This document shows positions 1 to 9,028 of a DNA stretch of 64,000 nucleotides, in pieces. The notes beneath the pieces are model-generated. The model made no database searches and had not been told where the DNA came from. It worked only from the letters and a program-made list of their open reading frames with translations. Source of the stretch: Rhodanobacter spathiphylli B39 (lineage in GTDB: Bacteria; Pseudomonadota; Gammaproteobacteria; Xanthomonadales; Rhodanobacteraceae); assembly GCF_000264295.1 (NCBI RefSeq), contig NZ_AJXT01000004.1:248001-312000 (forward strand). Direction: 5' to 3'. Within the stretch, counting starts at the first letter, position 1, and each line of letters opens with the position of its first letter. Made by a program: the position numbers and the translations under genes.

Positions 1-52
1 GGCGCTGTTCGGACTGGCGCGCGCGCTTCTTCGCGGACTTGATGTTGGCCAA
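1..52 (-). CDS. rpsT: 30S ribosomal protein S20, 5' end only
   Basis: Only the first 17 codons lie in the window, read leftward and cut by the window edge. They translate to (M)ANIKSAKKRARQSEQR, the conserved start of ribosomal protein S20, which binds 16S rRNA in the small subunit. The start codon is TTG at 52-50, preceded by GGAG about seven bases upstream; no ATG is available in frame nearby. A UUG start is also used by E. coli rpsT, where it takes part in autoregulation (established knowledge). The gene is divergent from murJ, the order seen in other gammaproteobacteria. Confidence 0.9.
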   Translation of the reverse strand, partial: MANIKSAKKRARQSEQR

Positions 53-272
53 GGTAGAACTCCGGAATGCAGGGTTGAGGTTGGAAAAAGACGCCAATTA
101 TGCGGGCGATTCGCCGATGCGTCAATCATTTACGCCGCCGGAATGGGCCGGCGGGGGCGTGTCGCCATCGAGGTGTCGCCATTCTGCCATATCCGGGCTG
201 TCATCCGGCCCGCACGGGCTGTCAGACTGTGCGCCCTGCGCGATCGGCGCCCCAGGCAGAAACCAGGCACTC

Positions 273-1883
273 ATGAAGTCACCCAGCATGCTCCGCGGAC
301 TGCTCTCGTTCAGCAGCATGACGATGATTTCGCGGGTATTGGGCCTGGTGCGCGACATCTCGATGAGCCACGTGTTCGGCGCCACGGTCGCCACCGATGC
401 GTTCGTGGTGGCGTTCCGCATCCCCAACTTCATGCGCCGGCTGTTCGCCGAAGGGTCGTTCTCCACCGCCTTCGTGCCGGTCTTCACCGAGGTGAAGGAA
501 ACCGGCAGTCACGATGACCTGAAGCGACTGATGGCGACCGTGGCCGGCACCCTGGGCGGCGTGCTGCTGATGGTGACGGCGCTGGGGCTGATCTTCGCGC
601 CGCAGCTGGCCACCGCCTTCATCCCCGGCGCGCTGGACCAGCCGCACAAGTTCGACCTGACCACCGAACTGGTGCGCTGGATGTTCCCGTTCCTGCTGTT
701 CGTGTCGCTGACCGCGCTGGCCGGCGGTGCGCTGAACAGCTTCCATCGCTTCGCGATGCCGGCGCTGGCGCCGGTCATCCTCAATGTCTGCATGATCGTG
801 GCGGCGCTGTGGATCGCGCCGCACCTGCATGTGCCGATCCTGGCGATGGGCTGGGCGGTGCTGCTGGCCGGCGTGCTGCAGTTGCTGTTCCTGCTGCCGG
901 CCCTGCGCAAGCTGGACCTGCTGGTGCTGCCTCGCTGGGGCTGGCGCCATCCGCAGGTCAGGAAAATCATGCGGCTGATGGTGCCCACGCTGTTCGGCTC
1001 GTCGGTGGCCCAGATCAACCTGCTGCTGGACACCATCGTGGTGTCGCTGCTGGTGACCGGATCGCAGACCTGGCTGTGGCAGTCGACACGCTTCCTCGAA
1101 CTGCCGCTGGGCGTGTTCGGCGTGGCGCTGGGCACGGTGATCCTGCCGTCGCTGTCGCGTCACCACGTGGGCACCGATCGGGCCGGATTTTCGAAGGCGC
1201 TGGACTGGGGGCTGCGCATCACGCTGCTGATCGCGGTGCCGGCGGCGATCGCGCTGGCGCTGCTGGCCGAACCGCTGGTGGCCACGCTGTTCCAGAACGG
1301 CCAGTACACCGCCTTCGACACCCGCATGACCGCCGCCGCCGTGCTGGCGCTCAGCTGCGGTCTGCCGGCCTATGCGCTGGTCAAGGTGGTGCTGCCGGCG
1401 TTCTATGCGCGCCAGGACACCCGCACGCCGGTGAAGGCGGGCGTGGCCTCGCTGGTGATCAACATGATCTTCAACGGCTTGCTGATCGCGTTGTTCTTCG
1501 AGCTGTGGGCGCCGGCATCGGTGAAGCAGGGCAGCTGGCTGGACGGCATCGCCCAGGTGCCCGGCCTGCACGTGGGCCTGGCGCTGGCCAGTGCGCTGGC
1601 CAGCTACGTGAACTTCATGCTGCTGTGGCGCTGGCTCAAGCGCGCCGGCGTGTACCAGCGACAGCCCGGCTGGGCGCGGCACTGGCTGCGGCTGGGCTCG
1701 TCCTGTCTGGCGATGGCCGCGGTGCTGCTGCTGGGACGCTGGCTGTGGCCGGAATGGGTTAACGGCGTCGCGGTGGCCACCCGGCTGTGGCGCCTGGCCG
1801 TGCTGGTGGTCGCGGGGGCGGGCACTTATGTCGCGGTGCTGTTTGCCGGCGGCTTCCGCCTGCGCGATCTGCGCGGGGCGTGA
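273..1883 (+). CDS. murJ: Lipid II flippase MurJ (MviN family)
   Basis: A 536-residue polytopic inner-membrane protein that flips the peptidoglycan precursor lipid II to the periplasmic face. The N-terminus from MKSPSMLRGLLSF through SRVLGLVRD and the RIPNFMRRLFAEGSF segment is the MurJ/MviN signature, and hydrophobic segments continue to the end, consistent with 14 transmembrane helices. The reading frame stays open upstream to 39, but the ATG at 273 is chosen because conserved MurJ sequence begins there and the upstream residues are not family-like. ribF follows 49 bases after the stop, so the two are probably partly co-transcribed. MurJ next to rpsT and ribF is the usual order in Pseudomonas and Xanthomonas (recalled). 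Confidence 0.95.
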   Translation: MKSPSMLRGLLSFSSMTMISRVLGLVRDISMSHVFGATVATDAFVVAFRIPNFMRRLFAEGSFSTAFVPVFTEVKETGSHDDLKRLMATVAGTLGGVLLMVTALGLIFAPQLATAFIPGALDQPHKFDLTTELVRWMFPFLLFVSLTALAGGALNSFHRFAMPALAPVILNVCMIVAALWIAPHLHVPILAMGWAVLLAGVLQLLFLLPALRKLDLLVLPRWGWRHPQVRKIMRLMVPTLFGSSVAQINLLLDTIVVSLLVTGSQTWLWQSTRFLELPLGVFGVALGTVILPSLSRHHVGTDRAGFSKALDWGLRITLLIAVPAAIALALLAEPLVATLFQNGQYTAFDTRMTAAAVLALSCGLPAYALVKVVLPAFYARQDTRTPVKAGVASLVINMIFNGLLIALFFELWAPASVKQGSWLDGIAQVPGLHVGLALASALASYVNFMLLWRWLKRAGVYQRQPGWARHWLRLGSSCLAMAAVLLLGRWLWPEWVNGVAVATRLWRLAVLVVAGAGTYVAVLFAGGFRLRDLRGA

Positions 1884-1898
1884 ACCGCGCCCGCGCGA

Positions 1899-1926
1899 TT
1901 ATCGGCAGGCGTCCGGCCGTTATACT
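1899..1926 (+). promoter_or_regulatory. Candidate sigma70 promoter for ribF
   Basis: A TTATCG box (1899-1904), a 16-base spacer and TATACT (1921-1926) end six bases before the ribF ATG at 1933. Transcription would begin at or within a few bases of the start codon, giving a leaderless or near-leaderless message. No Shine-Dalgarno sequence is seen just before the ATG. The call rests on box match and spacing only. Confidence 0.4.
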
Positions 1927-1932
1927 CGGGCG

Positions 1933-2886
1933 ATGACGAAACTTTCCAGGGATGTCGCGGGCCCTTGCCTGACGCCGCGCGGCAGCGTGATGGCGGTCGG
2001 TGCATTCGATGGCCTGCACCGTGGCCACCAGGCCTTGCTGGCGCAGGTGCGCGAACGTGCGCAGGCGCTTGGCTGCAACCCCGTGGTGGTCAGCTTCGAG
2101 CCGCTGCCCCGGGCGTTCTTCTCGCCCGAACCGGTGCCGCGACTGTCCAGCGTGCGCGAAAAACTTCGCGGCTTTGCCGCCGCTGGCATGGAGCAGGCCC
2201 TGCTGCTGCGCTTCAACCGGGCGCTGACCGCGATGTCGGCCGAGGATTTCGTGCGGCGGGTGCTGGTCGAGCGCCTGGCTGCGCGCGAGGTCTGGGTGGG
2301 TGGCGACTTCCGCTTTGGCCACAAGCGCGGCGGCGACGTGGCCTTGCTGGAGCGCATGGGCGCCGAACTGGGCTTCAGCGCCTGCACCATGCCGGTGATC
2401 CAGCTGGAGGGCGAACGGGTTTCCGCCAGCCGCGTGCGCGCCCTGCTGGCCGCGGGCGATTTCGCCGGCGCCGAGCCACTGCTGGGTCGTCCGTTCGTGA
2501 TCGACGGCAAGGTCGAATACGGCAACCAGCTCGGCCGCACGCTGGGCTATCCCACCGCCAACATCCACCTGCAACAGCGGGTCAGCCCGATCCAGGGCAT
2601 CTTCGCGGTGCGCGTGGGCCTGGGCGAGAGCGAGTGCAGCTGGCCCGGTGTGGCCAGCCTCGGCGTGCGCCCCACGGTGAACCAGGTCAGCCAGCCGCTG
2701 CTGGAAGTGCATCTGTTCGATTTCGACGGCGACCTGTACGGCCAGCGCATGGCGGTGGAGTTCGTCGCCAAGCTGCGCGACGAGCAGAAGTTCGACGGGC
2801 TGGAGACGCTGAAGGCACAGATGGCGCTGGACTCGCGCCAAGCGCGCGAGCTGCTGGGCATGAACCCGCGCCTGGTCGGTCCGTGA
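1933..2886 (+). CDS. ribF: Bifunctional riboflavin kinase / FAD synthetase
   Basis: A 317-residue cytoplasmic enzyme that phosphorylates riboflavin to FMN and adenylates FMN to FAD. The N-terminal nucleotidyltransferase half carries GAFDGLHRGHQ, the HxGH-type motif of the FAD synthetase family. The C-terminal flavokinase half, roughly residues 180-310, carries GRTLGYPTANI and ends with the conserved block around QKFDGLETLKAQM. Length is normal for bacterial RibF. The ATG at 1933 is chosen because the domain begins about 20 residues later; the open frame upstream to 1828 overlaps murJ and is not family-like. It sits between murJ and ileS, the common proteobacterial order. Confidence 0.96.
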   Translation: MTKLSRDVAGPCLTPRGSVMAVGAFDGLHRGHQALLAQVRERAQALGCNPVVVSFEPLPRAFFSPEPVPRLSSVREKLRGFAAAGMEQALLLRFNRALTAMSAEDFVRRVLVERLAAREVWVGGDFRFGHKRGGDVALLERMGAELGFSACTMPVIQLEGERVSASRVRALLAAGDFAGAEPLLGRPFVIDGKVEYGNQLGRTLGYPTANIHLQQRVSPIQGIFAVRVGLGESECSWPGVASLGVRPTVNQVSQPLLEVHLFDFDGDLYGQRMAVEFVAKLRDEQKFDGLETLKAQMALDSRQARELLGMNPRLVGP

Positions 2887-2976
2887 GGCGGCTTCCGGCA
2901 GGCGCCGGTATCGTTTAACTTTGAACTCTTTGTCCGCGCTGGCGGACGGCAACGCTTCCATTACGGCACCCAGGCA

Positions 2977-5871
2977 ATGACCCACGACTACAAGAGCACC
3001 ATCAACCTGCCGCAGACGGACTTTCCGATGCGCGGCGATTTGCCGAAGCGCGAGCCGGGCTGGCTGGCCGAGTGGGAGCGGGTGGGGCGCTACGCGCAGA
3101 TCCAGCAGAAGACCGCGCACCGCGACAGCGTGTTCGTGCTGCATGACGGCCCGCCGTACGCGAACGGCCCGATCCACATCGGCCATGCGGTGAACAAGAT
3201 CCTCAAGGACATCGTGGTCAAGTCCAAGCTGCTGGCCGGTCAGCGCGCACCCTACGTGCCGGGCTGGGACTGCCACGGCCTGCCGATCGAGATCGCCGTG
3301 GAGAAGAAGTTCGGCAAGCCGGGCGACAAGCTCGACGCGGCGGCGTTCCGGCAGAAGTGCCGCGAGTACGCCGCCGAGCAGGTCGACACCCAGCGCAACG
3401 ACTTCAAGCGCCTGGGCGTGCTGGGCGACTGGGATCACCCGTACCGCTCGATGGATTTTCGTTTCGAGGCCGACATGCTGCGTGCGCTGGCGCGGATCGT
3501 TTCCAACGGCCACGTGCTGCGCGGCGCCAAGCCGGTGTACTGGTGCTTCGACTGCGCCTCGGCGCTGGCCGAGGCGGAGATCGAATACGCCGACAAGGTC
3601 TCGCCCGCTGTCGACGTGGCCTATGACGCGCTGGACGCGAAGGCGCTGGCGAAGAAGTTCGGCGTGGAGGCCGGCGACGCCATCGTGGCCATCCCGATCT
3701 GGACCACCACACCGTGGACGCTGCCGGAAAGCCAGGCGGTGTCGCTGGGTGCAGATCTCGAATACGCGCTGATCGAAGGCCCTGCGCGCGACGGCAAACG
3801 CGTACTGCTGGTCGTCGCCAGTGCCTTGGTCGACAAGGTGGCCGCCCGCTATTCCCTTCTCCCTCCGGGAGAAGGTGTCCGCGGGACGGATGAGGGTGCT
3901 CAGGTCCTCGGCCATGCCACAGGTTCTGCCCTGGAAGGCCTGAAACTCCGCCACCCGTTCTATCCGCGCGAAGTGCCTGTGATCCTCGGTGAACACGTGT
4001 CGGCGGACGACGGCACCGGCGCGGTGCACACTTCGCCCGACCACGGCGTGGAGGATTTCGTGGTGGCCCGCGAGTACGGCATCGGCCTGCTCAACTACAT
4101 CGAGCCGCGCGGCACCTATCGCGCCGACACGCCGCAAGCGGACAGCCTCGCGCTGGGCGGCATGCACATCTGGAAGGCCAACGAGGCGCTGGTCGAGCTG
4201 CTGCGCCAGCGCGGCGTGCTGCTGGCGTTCTCGAAGATCGAGCACAGTTACCCGCACTGCTGGCGGCACAAGACGCCGGTGATCTACCGCACCACGCCGC
4301 AGTGGTTCATCTCGATGGAGCAGCAGGACCTGCGCGAGACGGCGCTCACCGCGATCAAGAACGTGCGCTGGGTGCCGGGCTGGGGCGAGGAACGCATCGC
4401 CGGCATGGTCGCCGGGCGGCCGGACTGGTGCATCTCGCGCCAGCGCACCTGGGGCGTGCCGATCGCGCTGTTCGTGCACAAGGCCACGCAGGAGCCGCAT
4501 CCGCATTCGGTCGAACTGCTGGAGCAGGTCGCGCAGAAGGTGGAGCAGGGCGGCATCGATGCCTGGTTCACGCTGGATGCGGCCGAGCTGCTTGGCGATG
4601 ACGCGAAGGATTACGAGAAAGTCACCGACGTGCTCGATGTCTGGTTCGACTCCGGCGTCACCCACTACACCGTGATCGACCAGCGCCCCGAACTGCAGCA
4701 GGGCGCCGCCACGCATTACAAGGTGATGTACCTGGAAGGCTCCGACCAGCATCGCGGCTGGTTCCAGTCGTCGCTGCTGACCTCGGCGGCGATCCACGGC
4801 CGCGCGCCGTACAACGAGGTGCTCACCCACGGCTTCGCGGTGGACGCCAACGGTCGCAAGATGTCCAAGTCGCTGGGCAACGTGGTGGCACCGCAGAAGG
4901 TGATGGACACGCTGGGCGCCGACGTGTTGCGCCTGTGGGTGGCCTCGGCCGACTACCGCAACGAGATGACCGTCTCCGACGAGATCCTGAAGCGCGTCTC
5001 CGACAGCTACCGGCGCATTCGCAACACCGCGCGTTTCCTGCTCGGCAACCTCGACGGTTTCGATCCGGCCGTCCATTTGCTGCCGGTGGAAGACAGCGTC
5101 CTGCTCGACCAGTGGGCCGTGCAGCAGGCGTACGACGTGCAGCAGGCGGTGATCGCTGCCTACGAGCGCAACGATTATCCCGATGTGATCGCGCGCATCC
5201 AGAACTTCTGCACCAACGAACTGGGCGCGCTGTACCTGGACATCACCAAGGACCGGCTCTACACGATGCCGGCCGACAGCCGCGGCCGCCGCAGCGCGCA
5301 AAGCGCGATGTACCGCATCGCCGAGGCGCTGGTGCGCTGGCTGGCACCGGTGCTGAGCTTCACCGCCGAGGAAATCTGGCAGCAGCTGCCCGGTGAGCGC
5401 AGCGACAGCGTGCTGTTCGAGACCTGGTACGACGGCCTCAGTGCGGCGCAGAGTTCACCAGAACAGCGGCGCTGGTGGGCCGACCTGCTGGCCATTCGCG
5501 ACTCCGCCTCGCGCGTGCTCGAGGGCATGCGTAAGGCCGAGCAGATCGGCGCGGCGCTGGAGGCGAAGCTGGTGGTCCACGCCGACGCGGCGCTTTCCAC
5601 CCGCTACGCCGAGGCCGCCGACGAGCTGCGCTTCTTCTTCATCACCTCCGACTTCACCCTGGCCCCGCTCGCCCCGCGTGCGGACGACGCGGTGAAGGTG
5701 GAGCTGGATGGCGCCGAAGCCTGGGTTTTCGCTAGTGTCAGCGGCGCGGCGAAATGCGTGCGCTGCTGGCACCGCCGCGACGACGTGGGCAGCCACGCCG
5801 CGCATCCGGAACTGTGCGACCGCTGCATCAGCAACATCGAAGGGCCGGGTGAGGATCGCCGCTGGTTCTGA
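2977..5871 (+). CDS. ileS: Isoleucyl-tRNA synthetase
   Basis: A 964-residue class I aminoacyl-tRNA synthetase charging tRNA-Ile. The class signatures are HIGH at residues 67-70 ([10 protein letters not shown]) and KMSKS at about 628-632. The CP1 editing domain includes [12 protein letters not shown], and the C-terminus has a CxxC...CxxC zinc-binding cluster (CVRCWH and CDRC). Length is slightly above E. coli IleS (938, recalled). Part of the excess is a segment at about residues 292-309, inside the editing domain, encoded by a palindromic repeat (3850-3905) read in frame; the equivalent loop in E. coli is about 13 residues shorter. The zinc motif and the residues near the active site look intact, so the enzyme is probably functional. 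Confidence 0.97.
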   Translation: MTHDYKSTINLPQTDFPMRGDLPKREPGWLAEWERVGRYAQIQQKTAHRDSVFVLHDGPPYANGPIHIGHAVNKILKDIVVKSKLLAGQRAPYVPGWDCHGLPIEIAVEKKFGKPGDKLDAAAFRQKCREYAAEQVDTQRNDFKRLGVLGDWDHPYRSMDFRFEADMLRALARIVSNGHVLRGAKPVYWCFDCASALAEAEIEYADKVSPAVDVAYDALDAKALAKKFGVEAGDAIVAIPIWTTTPWTLPESQAVSLGADLEYALIEGPARDGKRVLLVVASALVDKVAARYSLLPPGEGVRGTDEGAQVLGHATGSALEGLKLRHPFYPREVPVILGEHVSADDGTGAVHTSPDHGVEDFVVAREYGIGLLNYIEPRGTYRADTPQADSLALGGMHIWKANEALVELLRQRGVLLAFSKIEHSYPHCWRHKTPVIYRTTPQWFISMEQQDLRETALTAIKNVRWVPGWGEERIAGMVAGRPDWCISRQRTWGVPIALFVHKATQEPHPHSVELLEQVAQKVEQGGIDAWFTLDAAELLGDDAKDYEKVTDVLDVWFDSGVTHYTVIDQRPELQQGAATHYKVMYLEGSDQHRGWFQSSLLTSAAIHGRAPYNEVLTHGFAVDANGRKMSKSLGNVVAPQKVMDTLGADVLRLWVASADYRNEMTVSDEILKRVSDSYRRIRNTARFLLGNLDGFDPAVHLLPVEDSVLLDQWAVQQAYDVQQAVIAAYERNDYPDVIARIQNFCTNELGALYLDITKDRLYTMPADSRGRRSAQSAMYRIAEALVRWLAPVLSFTAEEIWQQLPGERSDSVLFETWYDGLSAAQSSPEQRRWWADLLAIRDSASRVLEGMRKAEQIGAALEAKLVVHADAALSTRYAEAADELRFFFITSDFTLAPLAPRADDAVKVELDGAEAWVFASVSGAAKCVRCWHRRDDVGSHAAHPELCDRCISNIEGPGEDRRWF
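3850..3905. repeat. REP-like palindrome inside ileS
   Basis: The palindrome CTTCTCCCTCCGGGAGAAGG is followed by a GTCCGCGGGACGGATGAGGG-type tail ending GAGGGTGCTC. This is the form of dispersed intergenic repeats common in Xanthomonadales. The tail resembles the GAGGGGTGCTC tail of the repeats at 5884-5994, 41632-41748 and 56000-56107. It keeps the ileS frame open and codes for the residues beginning [16 protein letters not shown]. Confidence 0.7.
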
Positions 5872-5883
5872 TTTGCGCTGTGC

Positions 5884-5994
5884 CTCCCTCCCCTGCGCAG
5901 CAGGGGAGGGCCGGGCTGGGGGCGCTCTTGATCTGAATCTCGCAAGATCAAGAGCACCCCTCCCAACCTCCCCCTGCGTTGCAGGGGGAGGAGC
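5884..5994. repeat. Paired inverted REP-like element (ileS-lspA gap)
   Basis: Two palindromes lie in opposite orientation. CCCTCCCCTGC/GCAGGGGAGGG (5886-5910) is followed by a tail ending GCTCTTGATC. The mirror-image tail GATCAAGAGC (5946-5955) leads into CCTCCCCCTGC/GCAGGGGGAGG (5967-5991). The whole unit can fold into one long imperfect cruciform, a BIME-like arrangement. It fills almost all of the 146-base gap. In RNA it could act as a stem that stabilises or attenuates the ileS message; that is inference. Confidence 0.8.
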
Positions 5995-6017
5995 CATTCC
6001 CAAGCGAGTTTCCGTAG

Positions 6018-6518
6018 ATGATCAGCAAACCCAATGCCCTCCCTTGGCTCTGGCTGTCCGCCGCGGTCATCGGACTGGATCAATTGAGCAAATGGTGGGC
6101 GCTGCATGCGCTGCAGCCGATGGGCGTGCCGCACCCGGTGATTCCCGGTTTCCTCAACTGGACGCTGGCCTTCAACAAGGGCGCCGCCTTCAGCTTCCTG
6201 GCCAGCAGCGCGGGCTGGCAGCGCTGGTTCTTCGTGGTGCTGGCGCTGGTGATCAGCGCGGTGCTGGTGACCTGGCTGGCGCGCACGCCACGGCGCGACT
6301 GGCGCACCAGCCTGCCGCTGGCGCTGATCGTGGGCGGTGCGATCGGCAACCTGATCGACCGGCTGCACGCCGCGCAGGTCACCGACTTCATCCACGTCTA
6401 CTTCCGCCAGTGGGATTACCCGGTGTTCAACCTGGCCGATTGCGGCATCACGGTGGGCGCGGTGATGCTGGTCGCGTTCGGCCTGTTCGCCGGCAAGCCG
6501 GCGGACGGCGTGCGATAA
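6018..6518 (+). CDS. lspA: Prolipoprotein signal peptidase (signal peptidase II)
   Basis: A 166-residue inner-membrane aspartyl protease that removes signal peptides from diacylglyceryl-modified prolipoproteins. Four hydrophobic segments are visible. The family motifs are FNKGAAFS, VGGAIGNLIDR, VTDFIHV and FNLADCGI. The catalytic aspartates are expected to be D123 and D141 by alignment to the Pseudomonas enzyme. The ATG at 6018 is directly ahead of the first helix. It lies between ileS and ispH. The fkpB gene commonly found between lspA and ispH in related bacteria is absent here. A substrate in this window is the RND adaptor lipoprotein at 34975-36153. Confidence 0.96.
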   Translation: MISKPNALPWLWLSAAVIGLDQLSKWWALHALQPMGVPHPVIPGFLNWTLAFNKGAAFSFLASSAGWQRWFFVVLALVISAVLVTWLARTPRRDWRTSLPLALIVGGAIGNLIDRLHAAQVTDFIHVYFRQWDYPVFNLADCGITVGAVMLVAFGLFAGKPADGVR

Positions 6519-6555
6519 TTCGCCGCTGCAGCCTTTCGCATCTGCGAAGCGCACT

Positions 6556-6588
6556 CCTCCATCTCCCCATGCTTCGCAGAGGGAGGGA
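6556..6588. repeat. Degenerate REP-like palindrome (lspA-ispH gap)
   Basis: CTCCATCTCCCCATGC followed by TTCGCAGAGGGAGGGA is an imperfect version of the CCTCCCCTGC/GCAGGGGAGG palindrome seen at 5886, 41641 and 57468. It occupies the place where fkpB would sit in related operons. The identity is approximate. Confidence 0.4.
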
Positions 6589-6605
6589 CAAGGTCACGAG
6601 TTCCC

Positions 6606-7565
6606 ATGGATATCCTGCTTGCCAACCCCCGCGGCTTCTGCGCCGGCGTCGATCGCGCCATAGCCATCGTCGAGCGCGCGCTGGAATCGTACGGCGCGCC
6701 GATCTATGTGCGGCATGAAGTGGTGCACAACCGCTACGTGGTCGACAAGCTGCGCGCCGATGGCGCGGTGTTCGTCGAGGAGCTGCATGAAGTGCCCGAT
6801 GGCGCCACGGTGATCTTCAGCGCGCACGGCGTGTCGCAGGCGGTGCGCGAGGAGGCCGATCAGCGGCATCTGAAAGTGTTCGACGCCACCTGTCCGCTGG
6901 TCACCAAGGTGCACATGGAAGTGGCGCGGCTGGGCCGCATCGGTCGCAGCGTGGTGCTGATCGGCCACGCCGGGCATCCGGAAGTGGAGGGGACGATGGG
7001 TCAGTGGAACCCCGCCAACAGTGGCGAGATCCTGCTGGTCGAGTCGCTGGAAGACGTCGCCACGCTGGCGCCGGCGTTCCCGCAGCTGTTGTCCTATGTC
7101 ACCCAGACCACGCTGTCGGTGGACGACACCAAGGCGATCATCGACGCCCTGCGGCAGAAGTTTCCCGACATCGAAGGGCCGCGCAAGGACGACATCTGCT
7201 ATGCCACGCAGAACCGCCAGGACGCCGTGCGCCGGCTGGCCGACGCGGTCGACCTGATGCTGGTGGTCGGCTCGGTCAACAGCTCCAACTCCAACCGCTT
7301 GCGCGAGCTGGCCGAGAAGCAGGGCGTGCGTTCGTTCCTGATCGACGGCGCCGAACACATCGAGCGCAGCTGGCTGGATGGCGTGGGCCGCATCGGCCTC
7401 ACCGCCGGCGCCTCCGCGCCGGAAAAGCTGGTGCGCGACGTGATCGCCCGCCTGCAGTCGTGGGGCGCCGGCGCGGTGCGCGAACTGGATGGCGAGCCGG
7501 AAAACATCACCTTCGCCCTGCCCAAGGAGTTGCGCGTGGTCGGCGACAACAGCTCCAGCCTCTGA
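6606..7565 (+). CDS. ispH: 4-hydroxy-3-methylbut-2-enyl diphosphate reductase
   Basis: A 319-residue iron-sulfur enzyme making IPP and DMAPP in the last step of the MEP isoprenoid pathway. The N-terminus [17 protein letters not shown] holds the first cluster cysteine (C12). The other two cluster cysteines are in DATCPLVTK and [23 protein letters not shown] and TAGASAPE complete the family pattern. Length is normal. The start at 6606 gives the canonical N-terminus. It is the last gene of the housekeeping block before tRNA-Thr. Confidence 0.97.
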   Translation: MDILLANPRGFCAGVDRAIAIVERALESYGAPIYVRHEVVHNRYVVDKLRADGAVFVEELHEVPDGATVIFSAHGVSQAVREEADQRHLKVFDATCPLVTKVHMEVARLGRIGRSVVLIGHAGHPEVEGTMGQWNPANSGEILLVESLEDVATLAPAFPQLLSYVTQTTLSVDDTKAIIDALRQKFPDIEGPRKDDICYATQNRQDAVRRLADAVDLMLVVGSVNSSNSNRLRELAEKQGVRSFLIDGAEHIERSWLDGVGRIGLTAGASAPEKLVRDVIARLQSWGAGAVRELDGEPENITFALPKELRVVGDNSSSL

Positions 7566-7608
7566 CCCGCAGCGCGTGCGGCCCCACGGGGCGCTTACCG
7601 CCCGCCGC

Positions 7609-7638
7609 TTGCGCCACCCTGCCGCGACAACGTAAAAT
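7609..7638 (+). promoter_or_regulatory. Candidate promoter of tRNA-Thr
   Basis: TTGCGC (7609-7614) and TAAAAT (7633-7638) are separated by 18 bases. The -10 box ends 12 bases before the mature tRNA 5' end, a good distance for a short leader. Confidence 0.5.
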
Positions 7639-7650
7639 CCGCGGCTCTTT

Positions 7651-7726
7651 GCCGGAATAGCTCAGTTGGTAGAGCGGCGCATTCGTAATGCGTAGGTCGC
7701 AGGTTCGACTCCTGTTTCCGGCACCA
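7651..7726 (+). tRNA. tRNA-Thr (CGT anticodon)
   Basis: A complete 76-base cloverleaf. The acceptor GCCGGAA (7651-7657) pairs with TTCCGGC (7716-7722), followed by discriminator A and an encoded CCA. The D-arm contains AGCTCAGTTGGTAGAGC. The anticodon stem GCGCA/TGCGT frames the loop TTCGTAA, giving anticodon CGT, which reads ACG (Thr). The T-arm contains GGTTCGACTCC. Confidence 0.95.
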
Positions 7727-7733
7727 GAACTTC

Positions 7734-7763
7734 AAGGGCCCGCGCAAGCGGGCCTTTGCTTTT
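7734..7763 (+). terminator. Rho-independent terminator after tRNA-Thr
   Basis: The GC stem GGCCCGC/GCGGGCC closes a GCAA tetraloop (7737-7754). It is followed by TTTGCTTTT, eight bases or so after the tRNA CCA. It separates the tRNA from the pilin operon. Confidence 0.8.
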
Positions 7764-7913
7764 CCGGAGCGCGCCCCGTCGCCCGTGATCCCCGTCACCC
7801 TTTCCGGCGTGCCAGTGGCCGCTTGTCGGCCAATCCCTACCGCTGGTCGGCTGGGGGCTGGCTGGCGCGGGCGGCATGGGTACAGTGCGCTCAGGGGTAT
7901 CAGGGAGAATTCC

Positions 7914-8504
7914 ATGCAAGTCTTGTCGTGTCAGCGAGCCGTCTCGCTGGTCGCATCGCCCAGGCGGACGCGCGCGCAGCGCGGCTTCACGCTGGTCGAG
8001 CTGATGATCACGCTCACCATCGCCGTGGTGCTGCTGATGATCGCGGTGCCGAGCTTCAAGAACCTTACGGCTTCCAACAGGCTCACGACGGCCGCCAACG
8101 ATGTTGTCCATGCGATCAGCGTGGCGCGCATGGAGGCGATCAAGCGCAACTCCACCACGCAGTTTTGCAGCGACGCGTCCAGCGCGAACTCGAGCACTGA
8201 CCTGGGCAAGGCATGTGGTACCGAGACTGGCGCGGTTTGGGCGATGAATAGCGCCGGGGTTACCCAAGTGCTGGCGGGTGCCCCGGGCCTGGTCGCACCG
8301 CTGGAGCTGAAGGGAAACGCGACGGCCCTGACGTTCAATGCGCAAGGACTGGCCCACAAACCCGGCGTCAGCACCCTCTATGAAGGCACCGTGGTGGATA
8401 TCTGCACCAGCCAGATGAAGGGAAACAAGGACAATCATCGGGTGATCACGATGACGGCCGGTTCGATTCTCGCCACCACCACGACCTCGGGAACTTGCCC
8501 CTAG
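7914..8504 (+). CDS. Type IV pilus minor pseudopilin, GspH/FimT (FimU-like)
   Basis: A 196-residue prepilin. A positively charged leader ends at G24, followed by FTLVELMITL with the +5 glutamate at E29, the prepilin-peptidase signature and the hydrophobic assembly helix. The C-terminal GspH domain ends in a cysteine-containing segment. By position as the first gene before pilV-pilW-pilX-pilY1-pilE it matches FimU/FimT, a core minor pilin of the tip complex that primes pilus assembly. The ATG at 7914 has AGGGAG at 7902-7907. FimT and FimU are not separable here by sequence alone, so no symbol is given. Confidence 0.85.
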   Translation: MQVLSCQRAVSLVASPRRTRAQRGFTLVELMITLTIAVVLLMIAVPSFKNLTASNRLTTAANDVVHAISVARMEAIKRNSTTQFCSDASSANSSTDLGKACGTETGAVWAMNSAGVTQVLAGAPGLVAPLELKGNATALTFNAQGLAHKPGVSTLYEGTVVDICTSQMKGNKDNHRVITMTAGSILATTTTSGTCP

Positions 8505-8506
8505 TG

Positions 8507-9028
8507 ATGAACATGACGACAAATCTCATGCCCAACCGTCCGGCGGGGAAGTCCGCGGCCGGCAAGCGCTCCCTGCAATCCGGTGTCGGCCTGATCGAGG
8601 TGCTGGTCGCCGTGCTGGTGCTGTCCATCGCCTTCCTCGGCATCGCCGCCCTGCAGGCGATGTCGCTGTCCACCAACAACAGCGCCATGGCGCGCTCCAT
8701 GGCGACGATCTCCAGCTATTCGATCCTCGACGCCATGCGGGCGGACATGGCGGCAGCTCAAGGTGGCAGCTACAACCGCACCGGTACGTCAGCGGTAAAG
8801 GCCAACGCCTGTCCCGCAGGGACGGGTTCGCTGGCCAACTACCAGATCAGCCAGTGGTGCGGTCAGCTGGGCAAGGCATTGGGTACGGCTGACACGACCA
8901 AGGGCGACATCAGTTGCACTGCGGTGGACAAGAGCGCGAACTGCACCGTCACCATCAGTTTCGACGACAGCCGCGCCGGAGTCGGTGGCAGCAACGTGCA
9001 GCAAGTCATCACCAGGGCCATGCTATGA
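8507..9028 (+). CDS. pilV: Type IV pilus minor pilin PilV
   Basis: About 173 residues. The leader ends at G26, followed by VGLIEVLVAV with the +5 glutamate (E31), and the PilV-type helix continues through LSIAFLGIAALQAM. It is predicted to be processed by prepilin peptidase and to join the tip minor-pilin complex. The start is uncertain: ATG codons at 8507, 8513 and 8528 are all in frame and all give an acceptable leader. The gene begins directly after the preceding stop (8504) and overlaps pilW by four bases (ATGA), so translation is probably coupled. Confidence 0.87.
   Translation: MNMTTNLMPNRPAGKSAAGKRSLQSGVGLIEVLVAVLVLSIAFLGIAALQAMSLSTNNSAMARSMATISSYSILDAMRADMAAAQGGSYNRTGTSAVKANACPAGTGSLANYQISQWCGQLGKALGTADTTKGDISCTAVDKSANCTVTISFDDSRAGVGGSNVQQVITRAML

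Noticed and set aside
1759-5301. 1180-codon open frame antisense to ribF and ileS
   Set aside because: Same shadow pattern; it spans two clearly real genes on the plus strand.
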